Source of the DNA: Pseudomonadota bacterium
GTDB taxonomy: Bacteria > Pseudomonadota > Gammaproteobacteria > Xanthomonadales > Xanthomonadaceae
Assembly (NCBI GenBank): GCA_025355485.1
Contig: JANXZP010000171.1
Span: forward strand, 1 to 18,198
Length of the DNA stretch: 18,198 nucleotides
Direction of reading: 5' to 3'
Each line of letters opens with the position of its first letter. Position 1 is the stretch's first letter. Positions 6,737 to 14,775 of the stretch are shown piece after piece. The notes beneath the pieces were generated by a model. It had not been told where the DNA came from, did no database searches, and saw nothing but the letters and a program-made list of their open reading frames with translations. Both the position numbers and the translations under genes were made by a program.

Positions 6737-9700
6737 GGGACTCTCCTCTGGTTGGATTGTTGGCTTCGACGGCGGACGATCCTGCGACGGCCCAGCAGCC
6801 GATAGGCGGCAGGAATGACGAGCATCGACAGCAGTGGCGCTGTGATCATGCCCCCGACCATCGGCGCGGCGATGCGCTGCATCACCTCCGATCCCGCGCC
6901 GGTGCCGACGAGGATCGGGAACAGGCCGGCGAGGATCACCGCGACCGTCATCGCCTTGGGCCGTACGCGCAACACCGCGCCTTCGCGGATCGCGGCATCG
7001 AGCATCTGTTCGTCTGCATCGGGATGCAGCGCGAGTTGCCGCTCCCAGGCATGGCGCAGATACAGCAGCATGATCACACCGAACTCCGCCGCCACGCCGG
7101 CGAGCGCGATGAAGCCGATCATGGTCGCGATCGACACCGCATGCCCGAGCGCCCAGATCAGCCAGATACCACCTACCAGCGCGAGCGGCAGGCCGAGCAT
7201 GATCAGCGCGGCTTCGGTGGCGCTGCGGAACACCAGGAACAGCAGCACGAAGATGATCGCCAGCGTCGCCGGCACGACCCATTGCAGTCGTTGTTGCGCA
7301 CGTTGCAGATATTCGAACTGCCCCGACCAGCCGATGTTGTAGCCCGCCGGCAATGCAACCTGCTTCGCTATGGCAGCCTGCAGATCCGCCACCACCGAAC
7401 CCAGATCGCGTCCGGCGACATCGACATAGATGTAGCTGGCGAGCTGGCCGTTCTCGCTCTTGAGCATCGGCGGACCCGCACTCAGTCCGATGTCCGCAAT
7501 CTGGCCGAGCGTCACCTGTGCACCGCCACTCGCGACCACCGGCAACACCCGCAGCGCGGCGAGCGAATCGCGATCCGCACGCGGATAGCGCAGCACGATC
7601 GGATAGCGCTCGCGGCCCTCGACGGTTTCGCCGATCGGATCGCCGCCGACCACGGTCGCGATCAATCGCTGGATGTCGGCCTGGCTGAGGCCATAACGCG
7701 CCGCGAGGTCCAGGCGCACTTGCACATCGACATAGCGCCCGCCCAGCGTGCGCTCCGCGATTGCCGAACTCACGCCGGGCACAGTGCGTGCGACCCGCTC
7801 GGCCTGCGCCGCCAGTTGTTGCAATACGGCCGGATCGGGACCCATCAGCTTGATCCCGACCGGACTCTTGATGCCGGTGGCGAGCATGTCAATGCGGTTG
7901 CGGATCGGCGGTACGAACAGATTGGTCAGACCCGGCACGTGCACCGCGCGGTCGAGTTCGGCCTTGAGCTTGTCCATGGTCATGCCAGCGCGCCACTGGT
8001 TGCGCGGCTTGAGTGTGATCGTGGTCTCGAACATTTCCAGCGGCGCCGGATCGGTCGCGCTTTCCGCGCGTCCGGCCTTGCCGAACACATGCGCCACTTC
8101 GGGCACGGCCTTGAGCATGCGATCGGTCTGTTGCAGCAACTCGGCGGCTTTTCCGGCAGACAGGCCGGGCAATGCGGTCGGCATGTACAACAAGGTGCCT
8201 TCATCCAGCAGCGGCATAAACTCGCTGCCCAGGCGCGCGTAAGGAATCGCGGTCAGCAGCAGCACGATGCCGGCCAGCACCAGCGTGAGTCGCGGAAAAC
8301 GCAGCACCCACTCCAGTAGCGGACGGTAGCCTGCGATCAGCATCCGGTTGAGCGGATTGGATTGTTCGGAACGAATGCGCCCGCGAATCAGATAGCCCAT
8401 CAGCACCGGGATCAAGGTCACGGCGAGTATCGCCGCCGCTGCCATCGCATAGCTCTTGGTGAATGCGAGTGGTGCGAACAGCCGCCCTTCCTGCGCCTGC
8501 AGCGCGAACACCGGCACGAACGACAGCGTGATCACGAGCAGGCTCATGAACAACGCCGGGCCGACCTCGATCGCGGCGGCCTGCATGATGTGCCAGCGCT
8601 CCGCGCCGACCGGCTCACGCCCGGTCGCCTCGCGCCAGTGTTCGAGATGCTTGTGCGCATTCTCGATCATCACTACCGCCGCATCGACCATCGCGCCGAT
8701 CGCGATCGCGACGCCGCCCAGCGACATCAGGTTGGCGCTGACGCCTTGGTAGTACATCACCCCGAATGCGATCAGCATGCCGAGCGGCAGCGTGATCACC
8801 GCCACCAACGCCGAACGCAGGTGCCACAGGAACAACGCGCACACCAGCGCGACGATCAGGAATTCTTCCAGCAGCTTGCCACGCAAATTATCTACAGCTG
8901 CCTTGATCAGTTCGGAGCGATCGTAGGTCGGTAGGATCTCCACGCCCGACGGCAGGCTTTTCTGCAATTCCCGCAGCCGCGCCTTGACCGCCGTGATCGC
9001 CGCCATTGCGTTCTTGCCGCTGCGCAGGACGATCACGCCGCCGGCGACTTCGCCTTCACCATCGAGTTCGGCGACGCCGCGTCGCAACGTCGGCCCGCGA
9101 CGCACCGTGGCGACATCGCGCAGCAACACCGGCACACCGTCGATACCGATGTTCACCGGCACGTTTTCAAAATCGGCCTGCGTATGCGCATAACCGACAC
9201 TGCGCACCATCAGCTCGGCTTCGCCCTGCTCGATCACCGAGCCGCCGGTCGCGCCGTTGGCTGCGCGCACGCCTTGCACCAATTGATCGATGGTGAGGCC
9301 GTGCGCGGCCAGCTGCACCGGGTCAGGCACGATCTGCCAGGCGCGCACCATGCCGCCGAGGCTCGCGACTTCGGCGACATCCGGTACCGTCTTGAGCTGA
9401 TAGCGCAGGAACCAGTCCTGCAACGCGCGCAGTTGCCCCAGATCGTGCGTGCCGCTGCGATCGACGAGTGCGTACTCATAGATCCAGCCAACGCCAGTGG
9501 CGTCCGGGCCGATTGCAGGCGTGACGCCAGCCGGCAATCGGTCGCGCACCTGGCTCAGGTATTCGAGCACGCGCGAACGTGCCCAGTACAGATCGGTCTT
9601 GTCGTCGAAGATGACGTAGACATACGAATCGCCGAAGAACGAAAACCCGCGCACCGTTTTCGCGCCAGGCACCGACAGCATCGTCGTCGCCAACGGATAA

Positions 9701-9897
9701 GTGACCTGGTCCTCGATGATTTGCGGCGTCTGTCCAGACCACGGTGTGCGGATGATGACTTGGGTATCGGACAGATCCGGCAATGCATCCAGCGGCATGT
9801 TCAATGCGGTCCAGCCGCCCCACACGGCGAGCAGTGCAGCCACCATCAACACGAGGAAACGGTTCGCGATCGACGCACGAATCACGCCGGCGATCAT
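6733..9897 (-). CDS. cusA: Cu(I)/Ag(I) efflux RND pump CusA
   Basis: The inner-membrane, proton-driven pump of the CusCBA complex, which expels Cu(I) and Ag(I) across the envelope. Length is 1054 aa, near E. coli CusA (1047). The copper/silver subtype is supported by three methionines at M572, M622 and M671, one residue off the E. coli binding triad M573/M623/M672. The proton-relay residues are present: D405 and E412 in GAMVDAAVVMIEN (the same numbers as in E. coli), a glutamate in GVAAEFGVIML, and a lysine in RVRPKAMTVAV. The N-terminal helix, two periplasmic porter regions and the C-terminal membrane block are complete. Conserved CusA text includes SVPGAKTVRGFSFFGDSYVYVIFDD. ATG 9897 overlaps the cusB stop (ATGA) and its own stop overlaps cusF (GTGA). 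Confidence 0.97.
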   Translation of the reverse strand: MIAGVIRASIANRFLVLMVAALLAVWGGWTALNMPLDALPDLSDTQVIIRTPWSGQTPQIIEDQVTYPLATTMLSVPGAKTVRGFSFFGDSYVYVIFDDKTDLYWARSRVLEYLSQVRDRLPAGVTPAIGPDATGVGWIYEYALVDRSGTHDLGQLRALQDWFLRYQLKTVPDVAEVASLGGMVRAWQIVPDPVQLAAHGLTIDQLVQGVRAANGATGGSVIEQGEAELMVRSVGYAHTQADFENVPVNIGIDGVPVLLRDVATVRRGPTLRRGVAELDGEGEVAGGVIVLRSGKNAMAAITAVKARLRELQKSLPSGVEILPTYDRSELIKAAVDNLRGKLLEEFLIVALVCALFLWHLRSALVAVITLPLGMLIAFGVMYYQGVSANLMSLGGVAIAIGAMVDAAVVMIENAHKHLEHWREATGREPVGAERWHIMQAAAIEVGPALFMSLLVITLSFVPVFALQAQEGRLFAPLAFTKSYAMAAAAILAVTLIPVLMGYLIRGRIRSEQSNPLNRMLIAGYRPLLEWVLRFPRLTLVLAGIVLLLTAIPYARLGSEFMPLLDEGTLLYMPTALPGLSAGKAAELLQQTDRMLKAVPEVAHVFGKAGRAESATDPAPLEMFETTITLKPRNQWRAGMTMDKLKAELDRAVHVPGLTNLFVPPIRNRIDMLATGIKSPVGIKLMGPDPAVLQQLAAQAERVARTVPGVSSAIAERTLGGRYVDVQVRLDLAARYGLSQADIQRLIATVVGGDPIGETVEGRERYPIVLRYPRADRDSLAALRVLPVVASGGAQVTLGQIADIGLSAGPPMLKSENGQLASYIYVDVAGRDLGSVVADLQAAIAKQVALPAGYNIGWSGQFEYLQRAQQRLQWVVPATLAIIFVLLFLVFRSATEAALIMLGLPLALVGGIWLIWALGHAVSIATMIGFIALAGVAAEFGVIMLLYLRHAWERQLALHPDADEQMLDAAIREGAVLRVRPKAMTVAVILAGLFPILVGTGAGSEVMQRIAAPMVGGMITAPLLSMLVIPAAYRLLGRRRIVRRRSQQSNQRRVP

Positions 9898-11249
9898 GGC
9901 CGCGGTTCCTTCTTGTTTGTTTTCGCGGGTGCCTTGTCCGATGCGTCTTGCATCTCCTTCATGCCTTGCATCTCACCCGTGTGCGGCTTGTCCTGCGGGA
10001 CTTGTTCGTCCTGCGTCGTCATCGCTGCGTCTTGCGTTGGTGGCAGCCGCTCCAGCGCACCGGACAGGCTGGCCTCGGAATCGATCAGAAACTGGCCCGA
10101 CACCACCACGCGTTCGCCGCCTTTCAGGCCTGCGAGAATTTCTGTCTTGCCGTCGGAGGACAGACCGGTGCGCACCGCGACCGGCCGGAAATGGCCACCT
10201 TCTTCGGCGACGATCACCCGCGCTGCATCGCCTGTGGCGATCAACGCTTCGTCCGGCACCAGCGGAACGCGGCGACCATTCGCGGATTGCAGTTGCAACT
10301 CGGCGAACATCCCGGGCGAAAGCGTTTCCTGCGGATTGTCGAGCACGATGCGCGCGCGCTGTGTGCGCGTGGTGGCATCGATATCCGGCAGCAACGTCTC
10401 GACGCGGCCGCGAAATATCTCACTTGGGCGCGCGCTGACGGTGGCCTGCACTGGCGTTCCGGCCGCAATGCCACCGGTTCGGGCCTGCGGAATCGCGGCT
10501 TCGATCCAGACGCTGCGCAAGCCGTTGATGGTCATGATCGGCATCCCGGCGTCGACGCGCTGGCCTTCGCGCACATCCAGCGCGCTCACCACTCCGTCGA
10601 TCGGCGCGCGCAGCACGATGCGCGAGCCGCCGCGACCCGCGCTACGAATCTGCGCAGCGTCCATGCCGAGCGAACGCAGCCGATCCTGCGCTGCGGAACG
10701 CAATGCGCGCGCATCAGCGGACGTGCTTGCATCCAGTGCGAGATATTCCTGCGCTGCGGTGTTCCATTCCGGCGCGATCAAGGCGGTTAACGGTTGCCCC
10801 GCATGCACATGCTCGAACGGCGCGCGTACGTACAGTTTTTCGATCACCCCGTCGGCACGCGCGCTCAGCACTGTGGTCTCGCGCAGATCCCAGGCTATCG
10901 TACCCGGTACGCGCAAGCCGCCTGCAAGCGACCCGACCTCGACCATCGCCGTACGCATGCCGAGGTTCTGCACGGTGGACGCATCGATGCGCACGCTGCC
11001 TGTGGCCGCGCCATCTCCATCCGCATACTTCGGCACGAGTTGCATGTCCATGAACGGCGATTTTCCCGGCTTATCGAAGTGCGTGGTGGGTGCCATCGGG
11101 TCGTACCAGTACAACGCCCGTTTGGTTTCTGTCGAGGCAACTACGTTCACTGCTGGCGGCGCATTGGAATGCGATCCGAACCAGTAACCAGTTCCGATGG
11201 CGAGGCCGAGGCCGGCAACGACTGCGACTGTGATGGCATTGCGATTCAT
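9894..11249 (-). CDS. cusB: CusB periplasmic adaptor (membrane fusion protein)
   Basis: The periplasmic adaptor that links CusA to CusC and receives metal from CusF (451 aa). It has an N-terminal membrane anchor/signal (residues ~5-24), then a metal-binding segment YWYDPMAPTTHFDKPGK and SPFMDMQLVPKYADG. M52, M67 and M69 repeat the spacing (15 and 2) of E. coli CusB M49/M64/M66. Barrel-sandwich and beta-barrel regions follow (for example VRAPFEHVHAGQPLTALIAPEWN and RAPIDGVVSALDVREGQRV), with a short helical hairpin between. The last ~40 residues form an extra hydrophilic tail with H-T-G-E-M-x-x-M-x-x-M, possibly another metal site. I chose ATG 11249, in an ATGA overlap with the cusC stop. An upstream in-frame codon at 11291 adds 14 residues inside cusC and is unlikely. 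Confidence 0.95.
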   Translation of the reverse strand: MNRNAITVAVVAGLGLAIGTGYWFGSHSNAPPAVNVVASTETKRALYWYDPMAPTTHFDKPGKSPFMDMQLVPKYADGDGAATGSVRIDASTVQNLGMRTAMVEVGSLAGGLRVPGTIAWDLRETTVLSARADGVIEKLYVRAPFEHVHAGQPLTALIAPEWNTAAQEYLALDASTSADARALRSAAQDRLRSLGMDAAQIRSAGRGGSRIVLRAPIDGVVSALDVREGQRVDAGMPIMTINGLRSVWIEAAIPQARTGGIAAGTPVQATVSARPSEIFRGRVETLLPDIDATTRTQRARIVLDNPQETLSPGMFAELQLQSANGRRVPLVPDEALIATGDAARVIVAEEGGHFRPVAVRTGLSSDGKTEILAGLKGGERVVVSGQFLIDSEASLSGALERLPPTQDAAMTTQDEQVPQDKPHTGEMQGMKEMQDASDKAPAKTNKKEPRP

Positions 11250-12550
11250 GGCTGCGTCTCCGACGGCAACAGGTAAGCGAGTGCGGCCCACGCGCGGCCT
11301 AGTTCACCCGACATCCGGGCATGCGTGATGTGCGTTTCGATCTCGTCGCGACGCGCGTCGAGCCATGGCTGCAGCGCGCCACCGCCGCGATAAGCGGCCA
11401 GTGCGATCGACGAACGATCGCGCGCGAGCGGCAGCAATTGCTCTTCGTCGCGGGCGAACTGACGCTTGAGGCCACTCCATTGCGCCAGCTCGGTTTGCAG
11501 CTGTTGGAGTTGCGCTCGTTTCGCGTCTTCGTGAGCGTCGAGGGTCGCTTCGTAGTCGGCCTGGCGAGCAGTAACGCCGCGATCCTGGCGATTGCCCGGA
11601 AACAGCGGCAGAGCGATCGAGAATTCCACCGACAGCAAGTCGCTGTAGCGATTGCGCTGCCCATAGGAAACCGCGACGCTCCAGTCCGGACGCTTTTCGG
11701 CGCGCGCCAGATCCACCTGCGCCGAGGCCATCAACTCGCGCGCCTGCCATGACAGCAACGGCCCCTGCCGATCCAGCGAATGCAGCAACACGGTCTCGCC
11801 GATCGACAGCGTGCCGAAATCGGGCGCGTTCGCAACCGCTTGCGTATTCTCGCCAAGCCAGCGACCGAGCATCGCGCGCGCCGATTCGACCTGTGCACGC
11901 GCCGCTTCCATGCGATTGTCGAGTTCCAGTGCCGCGGCCTGCGTGGCCAGGACATCGACCGCGCTTCCCGCACCGCCGCTCAGTCGCGCCTTGGTGATGC
12001 GGACCGCGAGTGCGGATTGCTCGCGCAGCGCTTGCAGGGCTTCGACTTCATGCTCGGCTGCCCATAGCGATACCCACGCTTCCGCAGCAGCACGCTTCAC
12101 CGACAATTCTTCAGCGGCGGTCAGTGCGGCGGCCTGATCAACGGTGCGATCGGCCAGCGCCTGGCGCGCATCGCGCTTCGCGCGTGCGGGAAATTCCTGC
12201 GTCACGCCAAGCTTCTTCATCGTGAAGTTGTCGACGCTGGAATCGAACGCCTCCGCGCCGGTTATCGGCAGGTCCAGGATACCGAGCGTGAGTTTCGGAT
12301 CGGGCAGCACCGCTGCACGGCGAGCATCCTCTTGTGCGGCAAGAGTCTGCGCACGACGCGCATCGAGTGCAGGCGCCCGTTGCACCGCAAGACGGACGGC
12401 ATCGTCAAGGGAAATTGCAGACTGGGCGGCCAAACCTGGCAATGCGAAAGACCACAGCAGCGACAGCAGGCACAGCCTGGATAACGGCCGCCCGGTCGAG
12501 CCGGACGGTCCGCGCAGGACACGCGGACGCTCACAAAAGAAAGATGACAT
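11246..12550 (-). CDS. cusC: TolC-family outer-membrane channel CusC
   Basis: The outer-membrane exit duct of the Cus tripartite pump, of the outer membrane efflux protein (TolC) family, 434 aa. It has a cleavable signal peptide (~1-47, ending LPGLAAQS), then two OEP repeats of long coiled-coil helices rich in Ala, Glu, Gln and Arg (DDAVRLAVQRAPALDARR; ADYEATLDAHEDAKRAQLQQLQTE). I see no clear lipobox, unlike E. coli CusC, which is acylated. I chose ATG 12550: GGAGGT (12559-12554) lies just upstream, though only 3 nt away. A TTG at 12568 in the same frame lacks a ribosome site. The stop overlaps the cusB start by 4 nt. It follows the Cys/His protein gene after 70 bp. Specificity for copper/silver comes from context rather than from this sequence alone. 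Confidence 0.92.
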   Translation of the reverse strand: MSSFFCERPRVLRGPSGSTGRPLSRLCLLSLLWSFALPGLAAQSAISLDDAVRLAVQRAPALDARRAQTLAAQEDARRAAVLPDPKLTLGILDLPITGAEAFDSSVDNFTMKKLGVTQEFPARAKRDARQALADRTVDQAAALTAAEELSVKRAAAEAWVSLWAAEHEVEALQALREQSALAVRITKARLSGGAGSAVDVLATQAAALELDNRMEAARAQVESARAMLGRWLGENTQAVANAPDFGTLSIGETVLLHSLDRQGPLLSWQARELMASAQVDLARAEKRPDWSVAVSYGQRNRYSDLLSVEFSIALPLFPGNRQDRGVTARQADYEATLDAHEDAKRAQLQQLQTELAQWSGLKRQFARDEEQLLPLARDRSSIALAAYRGGGALQPWLDARRDEIETHITHARMSGELGRAWAALAYLLPSETQP

Positions 12551-12620
12551 ACGACCTCCAACACGCAATCACGGATGCGCCTCCACTGGCGTCAGCGGCG
12601 GCGAGCGATGCGGGCGAGGT

Positions 12621-13001
12621 CTAGATTTGCAGGCTGCAGAACCGCAGCAGGGGCGGCGGATCGGAACGGCTGATCGGCACGTCGACGTAGCGTCGATCAC
12701 CGATCGACGGGCGATTCGACACCAGGTCGAAACGCGGTGGCGGCAATGCCAGCGGTGGCACCGTGATCGCCAACTGTGGCGATGCAGTGGCGTGATCCGG
12801 ATGGCAGTGTTTTTCGCACTGGGGCGATGGATACGACGAAGGCGCAGACATTTCGGCGCAGTTCGCCATCGTCGTGGCTTGCGCGGATGGAGGCGTTGTC
12901 AGCGTGCACGCGTAGGCCGACATCGCCAGTTGCTGGAACAGCAAGACGAACACCACGAGCCACGAGACCCGGGTGCGACGACATTGGCGAGAACCGGCCA
13001 T
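12621..13001 (-). CDS. small exported Cys/His/Met protein heading the cus operon (function unknown)
   Basis: A 126-aa protein I cannot name with certainty. It has a basic N-terminus (RQCRRTR), a hydrophobic helix (residues 12-31) and an AYA site before C32, so it is probably exported. The mature part carries likely soft-metal ligands: C32, C48, M51, then a cluster C62, H65, C66, H67, H70 (CEKHCHPDH), and C122 close to the end (LLRFCSLQI). Between these runs a proline-rich stretch (VPPLALPPPRF). It precedes cusC by 70 bp on the same strand, so it is probably the first gene of the operon. Unnamed small proteins of this look occur beside copper efflux genes in proteobacteria. A copper-sensing or copper-binding role is inference. 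The start is uncertain: ATG 13001 places the signal peptide correctly but lacks a good ribosome site. ATGs at 13037 and 13043 are alternatives. Confidence 0.7.
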   Translation of the reverse strand: MAGSRQCRRTRVSWLVVFVLLFQQLAMSAYACTLTTPPSAQATTMANCAEMSAPSSYPSPQCEKHCHPDHATASPQLAITVPPLALPPPRFDLVSNRPSIGDRRYVDVPISRSDPPPLLRFCSLQI

Positions 13002-13087
13002 GGCGCGGAGTGTAATCCCATTGCACGCGACAAACATGTCCATAAGGAACCCAAGGAAGGCGATTGCTGGGTGTTCTGCTCCCACGG

Positions 13088-13099
13088 CACGGTACCGTG
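13088..13099. repeat. perfect 12-bp palindrome CACGGTACCGTG
   Basis: CACGGTACCGTG is its own reverse complement. It sits ~87 bp upstream of the chosen start of the Cys/His protein and ~258 bp upstream of the barrel-protein start. It cannot fold into a useful hairpin because there is no loop, so if it is functional it would be a protein-binding site. I match it to no known metal-regulator box. Confidence 0.5.
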
Positions 13100-13242
13100 T
13101 CCGCCGATCCAACAGCAAAAGCGCTGCTGCGGTTAGGCGCCGCTCGACCCCAAGCGCTGCCATGCACAGGCACACCTTCGTACGCGTGATGGTCAGCCGT
13201 GGCGATGTACTGAACCCAACGAATGGCACATGCGGACTTAAC

Positions 13243-13255
13243 GTTATAATGTAAC
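13243..13255 (+). promoter_or_regulatory. putative Zur operator overlapping the -10 of the zinc operon
   Basis: GTTATAATGTAAC is an imperfect inverted repeat (GTTA-N5-TAAC). It resembles the core of the proteobacterial Zur box, which is an A/T-rich GTTATA...TATAAC palindrome. Within it, 13245-13250 is a perfect TATAAT -10 hexamer for the plus strand; no good -35 is seen (AATGGC at 17-bp spacing). Transcription would begin near 13257, leaving a ~100-nt leader before ATG 13358. Zinc-loaded Zur bound here would cover the -10 element, giving repression when zinc is plentiful. The A/T-rich patch stands out from the GC-rich surroundings. The Zur assignment is by motif memory and gene context. Confidence 0.6.
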
Positions 13256-13330
13256 TATTGCCTCAATGGTTGCCGCGCTCTGTGTTGCGACCCCGTGCCT
13301 GTCGTTTGTCATCAGCGTCGTTGCGACGCG

Positions 13331-13346
13331 ATCCATCCATCCATCC
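13331..13346 (+). repeat. four tandem ATCC units in the zinc-operon leader
   Basis: (ATCC)4 lies 12-27 nt upstream of ATG 13358, next to the weak ribosome site GAGA. It is a perfect tetranucleotide run. It is in the untranslated leader, so copy-number change could alter leader length but not frame. Only four units are present, which is low for a phase-variable tract. Confidence 0.6.
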
Positions 13347-13357
13347 GAGAACCCTGC

Positions 13358-14758
13358 ATGCGCCCATCCGTCCTTGCCCTGTGTGTCGTCGCCACATTCG
13401 CTTCGCCCGCCTGGGCCGCAACTCCGACTTCGACCAAACACGCGCATCGCGCGACGTTGACGATGCAACAGCGGCTCGATGCGCTCGAGTCGCGTGTGAC
13501 GGCACTCGAATCCGACAATGCGACCTTGAGCAAACAGGCGAACAGCGCGACCGCCGATGCGCGGGCCACGCATGCAGAACTCGATCAAATCAAGGCGGTC
13601 CAGGCCGCAGCGCCCGAAATCGCGACTGCCGAAACCACGAGCGCCGAACCGACCGCCGCGCCGTCCGGGGCCAACGGCAACGCATTCAACCCAGCGATCA
13701 GCATCATCCTCAACGGCGCCTACGCGCACAACTCGATCCAGCCCGACCACTATTACCGCTCCGGATTCGCGCTCGCCGGCGCGGCGGGGCCGGCGCCGCA
13801 GGGCTTGTCGATCGCCGAGAGCGAAGTCTCGCTGTACGCCAACATCGACGAGAAATTCTTCGGCCAGCTCACCCTGACCGCGTCGAACGACAAGGGCCAG
13901 GACCACGTCGGCGTCGAGAACGCGTTCATCGAAACCACCTCGCTGCCGAACGGTTTCGGCGTGCGCGCGGGACGCTTCTATTCCGATATCGGCTACCTCA
14001 ACAGCCACCACACGCACACCGATAATTTCTACGACCGCCCGCTCGCCTACCAGGCCTTCCTCGGCAGCCAGTACGGCGACGACGGCGTGCAGGTGCACTG
14101 GCTCGCACCGACCCCGATCTTCCTGCAGTTCGGCGCCGAAGCCTTCGCCGGAAACAACTTCCCCAGCGGCGGCGGCAGTCACGGCGGCGTTGGCGTACTC
14201 ACCGGTTTCGTCAAAGCCGGCGGCGACATCAGCGACAGCACCTCGTGGCTGGCCGGGCTGTCGGTGCTGAAATCGAAAACCGTCGGCGCAGACGATGGTT
14301 TCAGCGGCGACAACAGGATCTACATCGCCGACGGCACTCTGAAGTGGGCGCCGAACGGCAACCTCAAGGACGGCGGCGTGACCGTGCGCGGCGAATACAT
14401 GGTCGATGATCGCAACGGCCGCTACACCGCGCCTGCGGTACTGCAGCCCGGCCAGTCGGCTGTCGACCAACCGTGGAACGGGCAGCGTCGCGGCGGCTAC
14501 CTCGAAGCGGTGTACCGGATCAACCGCACGTGGGAAACCGGCTATCGCTACGACAGGCTGTGGGCCGATCGCAGCGGCCCGTATGCGAGTCTGTTCGATC
14601 CGTCGCGCAACAGCTTCACCCTGACTTGGCTCAATAGCGAGTTCAGCCTAGTGCGATTGCAGTTCAGCCGCGACAATCCCAATCCGTTCGCCACCGACAA
14701 CGTGCTGACCCTGCAATACCAGGTCGCACTCGGCGCGCACGGCGCACACGCATTCTGA
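13358..14758 (+). CDS. zinc-operon outer-membrane beta-barrel protein with N-terminal coiled coil
   Basis: A 466-aa exported protein, probably an outer-membrane barrel that admits zinc or a zinc complex. It has a signal peptide (1 to ~21, SPAWAA), then a coiled coil (~32-62, LDALESRVTALESDNATL), as in trimeric porins that use a stalk. The remainder alternates polar and hydrophobic residues with many aromatic/glycine turns (FNPAISIILNGAYAH; FGVRAGRFYSDIGYLNS; YGDDGVQVHWLAP) and ends in VLTLQYQVAL near the C-terminus, as barrels do. There is no TonB box or plug, although proteins like this are sometimes labelled zinc-regulated TonB receptors. A histidine patch H217, H218, H220 (NSHHTHTD) lies in an apparent loop. 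I chose ATG 13358 because it places the signal peptide at the N-terminus. It is first in the operon, behind the putative Zur site and 17 bp before the binding-protein gene. Confidence 0.78.
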   Translation: MRPSVLALCVVATFASPAWAATPTSTKHAHRATLTMQQRLDALESRVTALESDNATLSKQANSATADARATHAELDQIKAVQAAAPEIATAETTSAEPTAAPSGANGNAFNPAISIILNGAYAHNSIQPDHYYRSGFALAGAAGPAPQGLSIAESEVSLYANIDEKFFGQLTLTASNDKGQDHVGVENAFIETTSLPNGFGVRAGRFYSDIGYLNSHHTHTDNFYDRPLAYQAFLGSQYGDDGVQVHWLAPTPIFLQFGAEAFAGNNFPSGGGSHGGVGVLTGFVKAGGDISDSTSWLAGLSVLKSKTVGADDGFSGDNRIYIADGTLKWAPNGNLKDGGVTVRGEYMVDDRNGRYTAPAVLQPGQSAVDQPWNGQRRGGYLEAVYRINRTWETGYRYDRLWADRSGPYASLFDPSRNSFTLTWLNSEFSLVRLQFSRDNPNPFATDNVLTLQYQVALGAHGAHAF

Positions 14759-14775
14759 TTCGAGGGAACCAAACC

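Larger units (their letters stand above)
13002..13357. other. 356-bp divergent intergenic region between the cus and zinc operons
   Basis: No convincing gene lies here. It must contain the promoter of the cus operon (minus) and of the zinc operon (plus). The plus side shows a TATAAT embedded in a Zur-like inverted repeat near 13243-13255. The half toward the cus operon holds a perfect 12-bp palindrome at 13088-13099 but no recognisable CueR- or CusR-type operator. Short frames cross it on both strands; one on the plus strand (from ATG 13266) begins just after the putative transcription start, but it lacks a ribosome site and family-like sequence. Confidence 0.7.

Noticed and set aside
6737..7282. 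N-terminal extension of cusF into cusA
   Set aside because: The upstream part of that frame overlaps CusA in another frame and reads as Arg-rich shadow. GTG 6736 with AGGAGA upstream begins a proper signal peptide.
6757..8319. 520-codon open frame on the plus strand inside cusA
   Set aside because: His/Arg/Gln-rich nonsense antisense to the intact CusA frame, whose ligands and length are all as expected.
9184..11187. 667-codon plus-strand frame spanning cusA and cusB
   Set aside because: It runs antisense across two overlapping real genes and has no recognisable domain.
13002..13229. Longer N-terminus for the Cys/His protein starting at 13229
   Set aside because: The extension is unlike an exported protein, would place the signal helix internally and would pass through the intergenic control region.
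13331..13346. (ATCC)4 as a phase-variation tract
   Set aside because: Only four units and located in an untranslated leader; too short to expect frequent slippage.
13266..13460. 64-codon frame just after the zinc-operon promoter, considered as a leader peptide
   Set aside because: It has no ribosome site, lacks zinc-ligand enrichment and runs into the real gene in another frame. It would have to be leaderless to be translated.
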